A stretch of DNA of 43,130 bases from Eximiradius proteiniborus (GCA_026415495.1 JAOAGZ010000013.1:1-43130); one strand, 5' to 3'; positions 8,434 to 17,645 are shown, counted from the first letter of the stretch. The notes: a model not told the origin generated them from the letters alone. Numbers and translations: made by a program.

Positions 8434-9194
8434 TTCTGGTAATGCCACTGATAAAACTTGCCGAGGGTGTTGGGGCAATCAAAATTCAATGTTTGCCCGA
8501 ATTCGATGATTATTTCTGTCGTATTTCCGAGGACCCATTGCTGCTTGTAAAATTATGGCGAAAAGAAAATGCTAAGTGTGTTCATATTGTTGATACAGAT
8601 TCTTTCGAACGAAACAATAATTATCTGAATTCCACTGCTGCCGTTTATATTGCTGAATCGGTTGATATACCTATCGAATTTTCTTCTGAATTTTCCGATA
8701 TTGAAGAATGCAGAGCGCTTCTAAATTCAGGTATTTACAGAATTGTGCTCAACGAGCTTACAATTGTCGATCCAATTAATGTACGTAAGTTGGTAGAAGA
8801 ATTTACTCCGTCTCGCGTAGCTTTTCTCTGTAAATTAGTTCAGGGAATGGTCTATTTCCCTATTTCAAACTTATATTACAATATCTCTGACTATTTAAAA
8901 CTTATCAAGAGCTTCGGCGGCGACAGAATTATTTTTCACGATGAAACCTCTTTGTTAAAAAACGAAGATTATAGCTTCAATTTAATCGAGCAAATTGGTA
9001 AAACCTTTGGAATTAAAATTACATTATACGAAGGTATCAGTAGTTCAAAATCATTAATTGAGCTAAAAAATCTAAACACCCAATATATTGATTCTGCAAT
9101 TCTTGGAATTCCACTTTACCAAAACATTTTCCCTTGCCAGAATATTTGGCGGGAAGCCGAATCTCAAAAAATATCACTATTTTTAGAAGATTAA
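8430..9194 (+). CDS. HisA/HisF-like TIM-barrel protein, probably not catalytic
   Basis: The 254-residue protein has the layout of HisA (phosphoribosylformimino-AICAR ribotide isomerase). MPLIKLAEG corresponds to PAIDLxxG, ISEDPLLLVKLWRKENAKCVHIVDTDSF to the DPxxxAxxWxxxGAxxLHVVDLD strand-helix unit, and EECRALLNSGIYRIVLNE to the xxxLxAGVDRVIIGT unit. The first catalytic Asp (after PAI) is Lys9. The second (in VVSLDxRxG) is replaced in AFLCKLVQG. The GGGIR phosphate loop reads SSEFS. Only GISSSKSLIEL recalls the second phosphate site. It was therefore probably recruited to another role or substrate. It overlaps ruvA by 4 bp and ends directly against the convergent DUF3137 gene. No other his gene is present. 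Confidence 0.65.
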   Translation: MILVMPLIKLAEGVGAIKIQCLPEFDDYFCRISEDPLLLVKLWRKENAKCVHIVDTDSFERNNNYLNSTAAVYIAESVDIPIEFSSEFSDIEECRALLNSGIYRIVLNELTIVDPINVRKLVEEFTPSRVAFLCKLVQGMVYFPISNLYYNISDYLKLIKSFGGDRIIFHDETSLLKNEDYSFNLIEQIGKTFGIKITLYEGISSSKSLIELKNLNTQYIDSAILGIPLYQNIFPCQNIWREAESQKISLFLED

Positions 9195-10196
9195 CTACTG
9201 CTTTGTCCAAATCCGGGTGTTTAAATTAAGTTCCTCAACAATTGAAACTGTATCGTTTATTAATGAGAAAAATTCTTCTGTTTTCTTGTAATCATTGTTG
9301 GAACGAAAAACTGACGGTTCAAACAGTTTCTTCTTAAATGGCAAAGCTATATAAAGGCAACTATCTACAAGAGAAATAAAGAGATATTGAAATTTACCTT
9401 GTTTCAGCTTTAATATCCGCTCCATCATACTCGACGAAAGCAAATATCTCGCTTCAATTTGGTCCGAACCATATACTACAAATTCACGTTCAAAATCTGG
9501 ATTTTCGAGTTCAATAAGTTTCCCTCTGCTAAAGTTCATCTTCTGGAAAAATTTTCCAAGCCCACCAAATCTTTTTTGTGCAAAATCAGGAAATATAAAG
9601 TATTTCCCATTGAAGTCTTTATGAAAATCTGCAATGAAAAATATTCCATCGAATATCGGTTGTTTTTTCCTTTTGTCCTCACCCGAATCAACTATTTTCC
9701 AGGCATGAATTTCCGAAAATTTTATCTCGGTTTTATCAATCGTACCCGAAACCAAATCGTCTCCGTAATATTTGTTTATTCTATCTCTGAAAATATCTGA
9801 TTTAATAAATTGTTCAGGTGGAATATATTCTGTCGGTGAGTAATTCAAATTCTCATTTATGAACTTTACGATTTTCTCTATTACTATTTTTTTGAAGTTA
9901 TAGATAAATTCTTGTATTGTTTTAGCATTTTTCTGAAAAAGCAGAATAATTGTCGAAATTGAAAAAACTATTGAAACAATAAGCGGAATATTGTATTCTT
10001 TTTCATTAAAATAATCGCCGTAAATTAATTTATTTACAAATAGACCAACCACAACTAATAAAACAATGATACTTATATAAATAAGAATATTTTTGAAAAT
10101 TTGCTTAATAGTTTGCTGCCGCTTATGTTCAAGCATATTCAAATCGATATGCAAAGTAGTATCGAAAAAATTCTTGAACTCTTCAATAGTTTTCAT
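9195..10196 (-). CDS. DUF3137 membrane protein
   Basis: The 333-residue protein has an amphipathic N-terminus, two transmembrane helices (about residues 35-58, ILIYISIIVLLVVVGLFV, and 68-88, IPLIVSIVFSISTIILLF), and a cytosolic C-terminal domain. That domain contains FSEIHAWKIV, FDGIFFIADFHKDFNGKYFIFPD and a final LYIALPFKKKLFEPS, the pattern of the DUF3137 family. These proteins are commonly encoded next to LemA, as here, where lemA is 11 bp upstream. The biochemical function is unknown. A membrane complex with LemA is an inference from conserved pairing. Confidence 0.8.
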   Translation of the reverse strand: MKTIEEFKNFFDTTLHIDLNMLEHKRQQTIKQIFKNILIYISIIVLLVVVGLFVNKLIYGDYFNEKEYNIPLIVSIVFSISTIILLFQKNAKTIQEFIYNFKKIVIEKIVKFINENLNYSPTEYIPPEQFIKSDIFRDRINKYYGDDLVSGTIDKTEIKFSEIHAWKIVDSGEDKRKKQPIFDGIFFIADFHKDFNGKYFIFPDFAQKRFGGLGKFFQKMNFSRGKLIELENPDFEREFVVYGSDQIEARYLLSSSMMERILKLKQGKFQYLFISLVDSCLYIALPFKKKLFEPSVFRSNNDYKKTEEFFSLINDTVSIVEELNLNTRIWTKQ

Positions 10197-10207
10197 CTTA
10201 CTATCCT

Positions 10208-10765
10208 TTAACTATTGAATAAGTTTTTTACATTTACATTTTGACGTTCTGTTTCGCTTGCTTCGAAGAATGGACGAGCTTTAAAACCCAGAATCATTGC
10301 CACTATGTTCGTTGGAAACATTTGCACTGCGTTATTATAAGAATTAACTGCAGCGTTGTATGCACGGCGTGCAGCAGAAATCTGTTCCTCGACTTCATTG
10401 AGTGCCGCCTGAAGTTGAAGGAAGTTCGTGTTTGCCTTCAAATCAGGATAATTTTCCACAGCAATATTTATTGCCCCCAATGCTCGGGATATTTTGTTGT
10501 CGAGTTCCACTCTTTCGCTGTCTGATATGTTCCCGCTAATAGCCCGCGAACGAAGTTCAGTAATCTCTGTTAGCAATCCTCGCTCGTGTTCCATATATTT
10601 CTGAACCGCAGCCACCAAATTGGGAATTAAGTCGTATCGCTTCTTTAAATATGCATCAATCCCTGAAAATGCATTGTTTACAGCATTTCGCTTCGCTATC
10701 AACGAGTTGAACAATATAACGACTAACAAAAGAACAGCTATTATGACTATTAATTCTACTGACAT
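10208..10765 (-). CDS. lemA: LemA family protein
   Basis: The 185-residue protein has an N-terminal transmembrane helix (VELIVIIAVLLLVVILFNSL) followed by the LemA helical bundle. Family signatures are NAVNNAFSGIDAYLKKRYDLIPNLV, the PDLKANTNFLQLQAALNEVEEQISAARRAYN region with its ENYPDLKA core, and NNAVQMFPTNIVAMILGFK before a C-terminal FEASE. The family's role is not settled. The gene is the first of a lemA-DUF3137 operon and is divergent from the large secreted WD40 gene. Confidence 0.93.
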   Translation of the reverse strand: MSVELIVIIAVLLLVVILFNSLIAKRNAVNNAFSGIDAYLKKRYDLIPNLVAAVQKYMEHERGLLTEITELRSRAISGNISDSERVELDNKISRALGAINIAVENYPDLKANTNFLQLQAALNEVEEQISAARRAYNAAVNSYNNAVQMFPTNIVAMILGFKARPFFEASETERQNVNVKNLFNS

Positions 10766-10843
10766 AACACACCTGCATTTATGAGGATAATAATTAACTT
10801 GCTTAATTTAAATAAATAAAATATAAATAGCAATAAATAAATC

Positions 10844-10873
10844 TTGAAAAAATTAAAAATATTTTTATTTTTG
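10844..10873 (+). promoter_or_regulatory. Bacteroidota-type promoter for the secreted WD40 gene
   Basis: TTG at 10844-10846 is followed after 19 bases by TATTTTTG at 10866-10873, matching the Bacteroidota -33/-7 consensus TTG-N19-TAnnTTTG. It lies 70 bp before the chosen ATG. The region is very AT-rich, so a chance match is possible. The same octamer recurs at other starts in this window. Confidence 0.45.
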
Positions 10874-10943
10874 GTATATTTATTGCAGAATTATTTGAAA
10901 TTTTAATTAGTTATAAGACCCTATGTTGGTTGGGGGGGATAAA

Positions 10944-13900
10944 ATGAGAAAAGTTTTTATTATTTCGTTGCTGTTTGTGCTTTCGGGTTCTCTTCTCCAA
11001 AGCCAGAATTTCCTGAAAATAGTTGATTATTCCTACTCTGATTATCCATTGATGAAACTTCGTTTTTTTGCATATTCTGCGAATGGAGAATTAATTGTAA
11101 ATCCTGATAAAAATAATTATTCTCTTTCTGATAACGGTGCCGTGTTGAATTTCTCTGGTATTGACTGCAATTTAGTTGATTTAAATAATAAAAACTCTCT
11201 CGTCCTCTCTCTCGATAAAGCTCTTTCTTTAGGCGACGCCAACCAACTTTATCTTAAACTTGCAAAAAGAATATTTGATACATTAAGTTTTTTGATGAGT
11301 GCAAAAGAAAATGAAATTGCTATCACTTCTTTCGACACCCGCAGCTATTTAAATCACGATTTCTCAAACAATTATGTTTCGCTTTCACGTGCAATTTCCG
11401 TAATCCCAAGTTCATCAAGCTCTTCAATCAATAAAGGTCTCCAATACAATTTGCTCGGTTCGCTTAATATTGCAAAACTTGGTGGTTGGAAACGTTCTAT
11501 AATTATTGCTACACAAGGAGTTGCCGATTTTCAGGCTGACTACATCGCCCAAATTGCTAACCGTGATAGCATCTCAATCTTCTTTATCTACTTTGGAGCA
11601 AAAGCACCTGCTGAAATAATTGAATTATGCAAATCTACTAATGGTATTTGCTTTGATAATATTAATAATCTTGATGATATTACTCCTCTTGTTAATTCTT
11701 TGTTCTATCTTGTTAGCGGTTCAGAACCTTGTAGTGTTGATTTTATTGGTAATTATGACTGTTCGGAACATCATACTATTAGGCTTACAGATATTTCAAG
11801 TGGATATTTTGATGAATTTGAATTTGGTATTATTGATAAAGATAAACCAACAATTCAATCAAATCCACCGTATCTGAGCTACTCATCTGTTCCAATTGGT
11901 CAAACTCTTACGCAGGATATTACTATTACTGCTATTAATTCTGATATCACCATCAATTCCATAAGAACGGAAAATCCATTATTTTCAATAGTTGCTGGGG
12001 CAATTGCTAATCCATTTGTGCTTGCAAAGAACCAGTCTCACACTATTTCGATACGATACTCACCATTAGATTCAGCAATTGTTTTTACTCGATTAATTAT
12101 TGAATCAAATGCTTGTATTGGAAACGAAGTCTTCATTACCGGTGGTTTTCCGAATCGCCCTCCAAAAGAAAAAACTATTGAAATAGTAAATCCTAAATGC
12201 GGAGAAACTCTTGTTGTCGGTGATACAGTTGATATTCGTTGGAATGGTTTGCTTCCGAAAGACATTATCCAACTCGAATATTCAATTGATGATGGCAAAA
12301 ATTGGCACGCTCTTGCAAAAAATATCGAAAACCTAAACTACCGCTGGGTTGTTCCGGATATGGAAACAAATAATTTGCTTATTCGTGCTGTTCAGCTCTG
12401 GCCTAATAACGTTGGCAGAACCTTGAATTTAGAACATAGAAATTCAGTTAATTCTGCTTTCTTCAATACTATTTGCGATAGGGTGGTTACTGCTTCCGAC
12501 GATTCTACTGTGGTGGTTTGGAACTCCAACAATGGTGATAAAATTGCCACTTTTAATTTTTCTGATAAAGTTAATTACGCCGTTTTTGATAAAACGGGGA
12601 ATTATATTCTTGTTGCTGTAAAAGATGGATATGTTTACAAATATAATCTCTCAAATTTAAAATTGGAGGGAATGTATTATCATAATATTAATACCGAAGT
12701 GCTTAATGTTCAGGTTTGCCCGCATAATCAACGCTTTGTTTCAACTACAAAAGATGGTAGCTTTTATATTTGGAATTTAAATGGCAGCTTAATCAAAAAA
12801 ATTGTCTATAACGGTGATGATTACGCTCTCTATGCTACTTTTGATGCTGCTGGTAGTATGATTATGGTGAATACTCAATCTGGGAGAACTAAGTTTTATA
12901 ATATTGATGGAAATGAAATTTACTCTATTGATACTAAACTAACAGGGCAAACTATTTCTTATTCCAGAAATGGCGCTATCAACTCCAATAACACATTGAT
13001 TGCTGCAGTTAATGACCCTGATAATTCTGCCGTTATCTATAATTTTAATGATAAAACCTTAAAATATAAAATTCAACACAAATCTGATGATACTACGAGA
13101 GTCTTCATCAATTATCTATCATTCTTTTATAATCCTGACGATAACACTGAATATCTGCTTTCTGCTGGAACTGATAATACTGTCCGTCGCTGGATAGCCC
13201 GCGATGGCTCAGTTCCAAAAGGATTAGATGGCAAGGATACTCTTCACATTTTCCGCGAACATACTAAACCCGTAATGACAAGTGTTTTCAACTTTGATGG
13301 CTCGCGTCTTCTTACTGCCAGTTGGGATTCTACTGCCAAAATCTGGAACTTAAATCAACGTGACCTGCAAATGGATACAGTTGATTGTATGCTCTCAATT
13401 GGTAAAGCGAAAATAGAAACTATCAGCGTTGATTTTGGCGATGTATATCTCAACGACGTTTCTGTCCGAACTCAAGGCTTTATCAAGAATTTGAAGAACT
13501 TTAAATTCCAAATCAAAGAACTTAGCTTCTATGGTCCTGATTTAAGTGAATTCCAAATAATCAATAAGTTCAATACTCCTTTTATTCTGAAAGAAAATGA
13601 ATTGCTGAATATTTCTATTAGGTTTGAACCTAAAACGCCGGGCGATAAAAGGATTTATGCAAAAATTGTTATTCCCGGCGATACAATTTATGCTGAAATC
13701 AAAGGTCGCGGCATCGGCTACGGTTTAACTTCTTTGGGCGATATTGTCGATTTCGGCACTCTTGATATTAATGATTATCGCGATACTACGCTTGTCGGAT
13801 TTATCCGTAATATCTCCCAAAGTAATATTACAATCGATAGCATTTACTTCGCAGGTCCAACTGATAAATATTTCAAACTTCTCTCTTTCCCTGAAACTCC

Positions 13901-14732
13901 TTTTGTCCTCACTTCCAACCAGTCTATCGATTTGAACTTAAGGTTTATTCCATATCATTTGGGTAGAAGTAATGGAGTGATCGCTATCAAGCATAGCGGT
14001 TCCCAGGTTCCTCTGTTCATCAACTTATTTGGAAATGCAACCGGTGTTCTGTTTGATAGTCTTCAAATCGAAGTAGGTAATATTACAGGGGCAAGCGGTA
14101 AAATAGTTGAATTACCTATCAAAATCACTAACCTTTCAGAAAATAAGCTCCTCAAACTTAATAATATTAAAGCAAGCTTATCTTTCAACTCTACTATGCT
14201 CGCTCCGATTGGCACTTTTGCTGATGATGTAATAGACTTATATAATAGAACTATTACGTTTGTAATGCCATTCGATGGTCGCCTGTCTGAAAATCATTTC
14301 TCAATTAAATTTCACGTTGGAACAGGCAATGATACGGTAACCGCTCTGAAGCTGTTCAATGTATATCCACTTGAAGATATTAAAGTTAAATTTCTAACCA
14401 CTGATGGCTCTTTCAAATTAACAGGTTATTGCAATCAAGGTGGTCCGCGACTTTTCGACCCGGTTTCCGGTAATTTTAGCTTAGCTCAAAATCGACCTAA
14501 TCCTTTTACTGTATCGACGACAATCGATTTTGAATTGCTCGAACAAGGTTTTTCCAGCCTGAAAATTTACGACCTTACCGGGCAATTGATAAAAGTCGTT
14601 TTCGAAGAATACAGAAAGCAAGGGAGATATTCAGTTATATTAAATGCCGTCGATATTGCACCAGGTTTGTATTATTACGTCTTAGAAACACCAACTCAGA
14701 AATATATCAGAAATATGAGAGTGTTAAAATAA
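10944..14732 (+). CDS. Large secreted protein: vWA-like, ASH-like, WD40 repeats, T9SS sorting domain
   Basis: The 1262-residue protein starts at ATG 10944. That start follows GGGGGGAT and opens a signal peptide (MRKVFIISLLFVLSGSLLQSQ); an ATG 21 bp upstream would add MLVGGDK. Residues about 60-270 resemble a vWA domain with an imperfect MIDAS (SLDKALS). An ASH/choice-of-anchor-D-like domain lies near 305-400 and a beta-sandwich (NPKCGETLVVGDTVDIRW) near 410-490. WD40-like blades span about 495-805 (TASDDSTVVVWN, SAGTDNTVRRW, TASWDSTAKIWNLN). Two more ASH-like domains cover about 825-1040, followed by a cohesin-like segment near 1055-1160. The final 85 residues are a T9SS sorting domain (NRPNPF, KIYDLTGQLIK, APGLYYYVL). 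It is likely a cell-surface protein of unknown ligand. Confidence 0.85.
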   Translation: MRKVFIISLLFVLSGSLLQSQNFLKIVDYSYSDYPLMKLRFFAYSANGELIVNPDKNNYSLSDNGAVLNFSGIDCNLVDLNNKNSLVLSLDKALSLGDANQLYLKLAKRIFDTLSFLMSAKENEIAITSFDTRSYLNHDFSNNYVSLSRAISVIPSSSSSSINKGLQYNLLGSLNIAKLGGWKRSIIIATQGVADFQADYIAQIANRDSISIFFIYFGAKAPAEIIELCKSTNGICFDNINNLDDITPLVNSLFYLVSGSEPCSVDFIGNYDCSEHHTIRLTDISSGYFDEFEFGIIDKDKPTIQSNPPYLSYSSVPIGQTLTQDITITAINSDITINSIRTENPLFSIVAGAIANPFVLAKNQSHTISIRYSPLDSAIVFTRLIIESNACIGNEVFITGGFPNRPPKEKTIEIVNPKCGETLVVGDTVDIRWNGLLPKDIIQLEYSIDDGKNWHALAKNIENLNYRWVVPDMETNNLLIRAVQLWPNNVGRTLNLEHRNSVNSAFFNTICDRVVTASDDSTVVVWNSNNGDKIATFNFSDKVNYAVFDKTGNYILVAVKDGYVYKYNLSNLKLEGMYYHNINTEVLNVQVCPHNQRFVSTTKDGSFYIWNLNGSLIKKIVYNGDDYALYATFDAAGSMIMVNTQSGRTKFYNIDGNEIYSIDTKLTGQTISYSRNGAINSNNTLIAAVNDPDNSAVIYNFNDKTLKYKIQHKSDDTTRVFINYLSFFYNPDDNTEYLLSAGTDNTVRRWIARDGSVPKGLDGKDTLHIFREHTKPVMTSVFNFDGSRLLTASWDSTAKIWNLNQRDLQMDTVDCMLSIGKAKIETISVDFGDVYLNDVSVRTQGFIKNLKNFKFQIKELSFYGPDLSEFQIINKFNTPFILKENELLNISIRFEPKTPGDKRIYAKIVIPGDTIYAEIKGRGIGYGLTSLGDIVDFGTLDINDYRDTTLVGFIRNISQSNITIDSIYFAGPTDKYFKLLSFPETPFVLTSNQSIDLNLRFIPYHLGRSNGVIAIKHSGSQVPLFINLFGNATGVLFDSLQIEVGNITGASGKIVELPIKITNLSENKLLKLNNIKASLSFNSTMLAPIGTFADDVIDLYNRTITFVMPFDGRLSENHFSIKFHVGTGNDTVTALKLFNVYPLEDIKVKFLTTDGSFKLTGYCNQGGPRLFDPVSGNFSLAQNRPNPFTVSTTIDFELLEQGFSSLKIYDLTGQLIKVVFEEYRKQGRYSVILNAVDIAPGLYYYVLETPTQKYIRNMRVLK

Positions 14733-14739
14733 TTCACTG

Positions 14740-14767
14740 GGGCAACTATAATAGTTGCCCTTTTTTT
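14740..14767 (+). terminator. Intrinsic terminator of the secreted WD40 gene
   Basis: GGGCAACT pairs with AGTTGCCC around a 5-base loop (14740-14760) and is followed by seven T residues. It lies 7 bp after the stop codon. Confidence 0.9.
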
Positions 14768-14874
14768 ATTTAAAGGCAATTGTTTTTCTTTAATAATTCG
14801 TCTATTTTGCAACCTTCATTTCTTCTTGAAATACTTGTAATTGAGTATACTTAATATTAAGAAAATCTATAAAT

Positions 14875-14900
14875 AAAAAAGGCTACTCGAAAGTAGCCTT
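14875..14900 (-). terminator. Intrinsic terminator of the rpmI-rplT operon
   Basis: The stem GGCTACT/AGTAGCC (14881-14887 with 14892-14898) reads with a TTCG tetraloop on the minus strand and is followed by TTTTTT there. It lies about 25 bp after the rplT stop. The UUCG loop makes it especially stable. Confidence 0.88.
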
Positions 14901-14924
14901 TATATCAGAATTATTAAGCAAAAT

Positions 14925-15269
14925 TTACATTACTTGCTTTACAATAGCTGCAAAAACTTCTGGTTTATTTGTTGCATAATAAGCCAAAACTTTGCGATTG
15001 ATTACTACACCCTTTTCTTTTAGTGCGTGTATCAATCTTGAATATGTAGTGCCATTTAATCGGGCTGCTGCATTGATACGAACAATCCACAAACTGCGGT
15101 ATTCGCGTTTCTTTAATTTTCTTCCCACGTAAGCGTGGAGCAACCCTTTTTCAATGTGGTTCTTCGCTATTGTCCAGACATTTTTGCGACGCCCCCAGTA
15201 ACCTTTGGCGAGCTTTAACATTTTTTTACGTCTGGCACGCGAAGCTACTTTGTTGACTGACCTTGGCAT
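14925..15269 (-). CDS. rplT: 50S ribosomal protein L20
   Basis: The 114-residue, strongly basic protein is full length for the family. It begins [32 protein letters not shown] and includes [24 protein letters not shown]. It is an early-assembly 23S rRNA-binding protein and, in other bacteria, the autoregulator of its own operon. An AAGGG ribosome binding site is at 15279-15283. It is separated from rpmI by 75 bp that contain a hairpin. Confidence 0.97.
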   Translation of the reverse strand: MPRSVNKVASRARRKKMLKLAKGYWGRRKNVWTIAKNHIEKGLLHAYVGRKLKKREYRSLWIVRINAAARLNGTTYSRLIHALKEKGVVINRKVLAYYATNKPEVFAAIVKQVM

Positions 15270-15303
15270 AATAAAAACCCTTAATAATTAAACAAACATT
15301 AAC

Positions 15304-15337
15304 GGACTTAGGGAGAGCTTCGATACCCCATTCGTCC
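15304..15337 (-). promoter_or_regulatory. Hairpin in the rpmI-rplT spacer, possible L20 operator
   Basis: On the minus strand GGAC pairs with GTCC, then a small asymmetric internal loop (GAA opposite A), then TGGGG pairs with CCCTA, closing a 12-base loop. There is no T run, so it is not a terminator. In other bacteria L20 binds structured leader RNA in the infC-rpmI-rplT operon. A similar role here is inferred from position only. Confidence 0.35.
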
Positions 15338-15344
15338 AAAAAAA

Positions 15345-15539
15345 TTAAAGCGCAAGCAAACGTTTTACTCTTGGCTCATCCACTGCCGAAATTAACGTAG
15401 TCGTGCGAAGCAATCTCTTGCGTTTTGGAGATTTCTTCGTAAGAATATGGCTGTGATAAGCTCTCTTACGTTTAATCTTGCCGCTTCCTGTGATTTCAAA
15501 GCGTTTCTTTGCCGAACCGCTTGCTTTCATTTTTGGCAT
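15345..15539 (-). CDS. rpmI: 50S ribosomal protein L35
   Basis: The 64-residue basic protein starts at the [15 protein letters not shown] typical of L35. An in-frame start three codons earlier is rejected. It includes [25 protein letters not shown]. It lies downstream of alr rather than infC, which is the more usual upstream partner, and precedes rplT. Confidence 0.95.
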   Translation of the reverse strand: MPKMKASGSAKKRFEITGSGKIKRKRAYHSHILTKKSPKRKRLLRTTTLISAVDEPRVKRLLAL

Positions 15540-15611
15540 AATAATCACCCGTAAGCTTTGATAAAAATCGAACTACAAAATTACAATTAATTCTATTATA
15601 AAAAAAGAAAA

Positions 15612-16721
15612 TTATTGATTTATTATTATCCGCGGCACTCGCTTCGTAATTAACGTTGTTACTTCATACGTGATTGTTCCTGCTAATTCAGCAATTTCAT
15701 AAACTGATATCTCTTCGTCTCCTTGCTTTCCTATTATCACGACTTCGTCCAATGGTTCTACTTCACTATTTCCTATATCGAACATACATTCGTCCATACA
15801 AATTGTACCAATTTGATTGTATCTTTTTCCTTTTATCAAACACTGCATCTTGTTGCTTAGATTTCTCAGAAGTCCATCGCCATATCCAATTGGCACAACT
15901 GCAACATTTGTATCTTTTTCAGCAATATATTTGAGTGAATAACCTACAGTTTCACCTTTTTTTACCGGTTTAATTAACTGCACCCGCGATTTCAAGCTAA
16001 GAACTGGCTTCAAATCCATCTTTTCTGCAAGATCCTCGGTGCTCATCAATCCGTGCAGAGAAATACCCGGTCTTACAAGATTGCACGCTTTGCAGGGAAT
16101 ATTGACAAGCCCTGCACTATTCGATAGATGTTTGTATTTAAATTTATATCCTTTGCTTTCAATATATTCAACAGTTCGGTTGAATATTTCCATTTGTTCC
16201 AAAGCAAATTCTAAGTCATCACTATCAGCAGTGGATAAATGCGAGCAAATCCCAATAATCTCCACATTCTCCAGTTTATCTGCATTTTCGATAAATTTTG
16301 CTGCTTCTTCTGGTGATACTCCATCGCGATGCATCCCCGTATCTACAAACAAATGGGCATAAACAACCTTGTTCTGTGCCTTAGCTTTCTCAGAAAATAA
16401 TCGGGCAATTTCGAAACTCGAAAAAGTTGTTTCTATATTGAATTCCAAATATTTCTCGATTTCATCTTCCTGAGCTGAAACAAGCACAATCATTTTCCCG
16501 CGGTCGCCCAACTGCCGTACCTCGATTGCCTCATCGACAAACGCAAATCCGAGATATTTAACTCCTTCTTCGCGCAAAACTTTAGCATAATGCTCTATTC
16601 CGTGTCCGTAAGCATTTGATTTCACCATTGCTACTATTGATGAATTCGGCGCGAATTTTTTTATCTGGGAAATATTATGGCGAAGGTTGCTCTCGTTTAA
16701 CTCCGCAACTGTATATCTCAT
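15612..16721 (-). CDS. alr: Alanine racemase
   Basis: The 369-residue fold III PLP enzyme interconverts L- and D-alanine for peptidoglycan. The PLP lysine is Lys34 in VAMVKSNAYGHG. VDTGMHRDGV, SAGLVNIP, CNLVRPGISLHGL and VGYSLKY (the catalytic Tyr of the second base) are present, and GTICMDECMFDI is in the C-terminal beta domain. The length is normal. It lies 22 bp after the isochorismatase-like gene and about 70 bp before rpmI. ddl, the next step in D-Ala-D-Ala formation, is in the same window at 38.9 kb. Confidence 0.95.
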   Translation of the reverse strand: MRYTVAELNESNLRHNISQIKKFAPNSSIVAMVKSNAYGHGIEHYAKVLREEGVKYLGFAFVDEAIEVRQLGDRGKMIVLVSAQEDEIEKYLEFNIETTFSSFEIARLFSEKAKAQNKVVYAHLFVDTGMHRDGVSPEEAAKFIENADKLENVEIIGICSHLSTADSDDLEFALEQMEIFNRTVEYIESKGYKFKYKHLSNSAGLVNIPCKACNLVRPGISLHGLMSTEDLAEKMDLKPVLSLKSRVQLIKPVKKGETVGYSLKYIAEKDTNVAVVPIGYGDGLLRNLSNKMQCLIKGKRYNQIGTICMDECMFDIGNSEVEPLDEVVIIGKQGDEEISVYEIAELAGTITYEVTTLITKRVPRIIINQ

Positions 16722-16743
16722 TTATTTCCTCTTTATGCTCGTT

Positions 16744-17289
16744 TTATTTTATTATTTTAGATATTTCTCTAAATTTTGGATGTTTGGAAGTGTTTGTGAT
16801 TTCCATTAACACCGACTCATATGTACCTGGAAAAGCACCTTCTCTCAACATCCTCTTCAAACCATACTTTTTATCAGACAGCTTCCTCGACGAGACGCAA
16901 TCTGCGACAACAAACGGATTAAAGTCATTTGCTATCAAATCTCTTACCGTTTGCATAACGCAAATATGAGCCTCTATTCCTGTTATTATTACGTTTTTTC
17001 TTCTCGATTGGCGAAGAGTGTCCAATACTTCGTCGCAACCTAAACAGCTAAAAGTATCCTTTTCAATGGGTTTGTAATCATCACCAAGCACATCAATCAA
17101 TCTATCCGCCGTTCTCCCAAGCCCTTTAGGATATTGCTCGGTAACGATTATCGGCACTTCTAATAGCTTTAAGCCACTAATCAATCTTTCATTATTATTT
17201 ATTAATTCTTCATTTTGATATATATAAGGCAACAATTTCGATTGAATATCGATTATCAATGCGATTGAATTATCAGGTGTGAGAACCAT
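16744..17289 (-). CDS. Isochorismatase-family cysteine hydrolase
   Basis: The 181-residue cytoplasmic protein has the catalytic triad arrangement of the family: Asp in ALIIDIQSKL near residue 14, Lys in IEKDTFSC, and Cys in GIEAHICVMQT followed by VRDL. Substrates in this family range from nicotinamide to isochorismate and carbamoyl compounds, and the sequence does not decide between them. It starts 2 bp after the STAS gene and is probably cotranscribed with it and alr. Confidence 0.88.
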   Translation of the reverse strand: MVLTPDNSIALIIDIQSKLLPYIYQNEELINNNERLISGLKLLEVPIIVTEQYPKGLGRTADRLIDVLGDDYKPIEKDTFSCLGCDEVLDTLRQSRRKNVIITGIEAHICVMQTVRDLIANDFNPFVVADCVSSRKLSDKKYGLKRMLREGAFPGTYESVLMEITNTSKHPKFREISKIIK

Positions 17290-17291
17290 TT

Positions 17292-17645
17292 TTATTCTTC
17301 TGTTTCTTTCACAAAAGTTTCTAACGCTTCGTCCACTGTATCGTAGAACTCAAACAACTCATCAATTCGTGTGATGTTCATCAAACTACGAACAAAATCT
17401 TTTACACCAGTCAAAATGACAGGTATTGAGTAATCTTTCAGTTGTCTGTGAGCGAGCAGCAATGCCCCAAGACCCGAACTATCTATTGCTTCTACCGGTG
17501 ATAAATCGATTATTAATGCTTCAATATCTGGTTGTGCCACTATCAAAAGCTTCGCTTTCAGCTGAGCTGCCACCTGCCCGTCTACATTAGAATTTTTCAA
17601 ACGGAATATCACAATATTATTCTGGTTTTCTAACGTAAAGTTCAT
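17292..17645 (-). CDS. STAS-domain protein (anti-anti-sigma factor-like)
   Basis: The 117-residue single-domain protein has the SpoIIAA-like STAS pattern. NSNVDGQVAAQLKAKL precedes a central strand ALIIDLSPVEAIDSSGLGALLLAHR, where the Ser in DSSG is the usual phosphorylation site. No partner anti-sigma kinase or phosphatase is visible nearby, so its pathway is unknown. It is first in an operon with the isochorismatase-like gene. Confidence 0.88.
   Translation of the reverse strand: MNFTLENQNNIVIFRLKNSNVDGQVAAQLKAKLLIVAQPDIEALIIDLSPVEAIDSSGLGALLLAHRQLKDYSIPVILTGVKDFVRSLMNITRIDELFEFYDTVDEALETFVKETEE

Noticed and set aside
14849-14860. Palindrome CTTAATATTAAG between the two terminators near 14.8 kb
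   Set aside because: Short and A/T-dominated; expected by chance in this composition.
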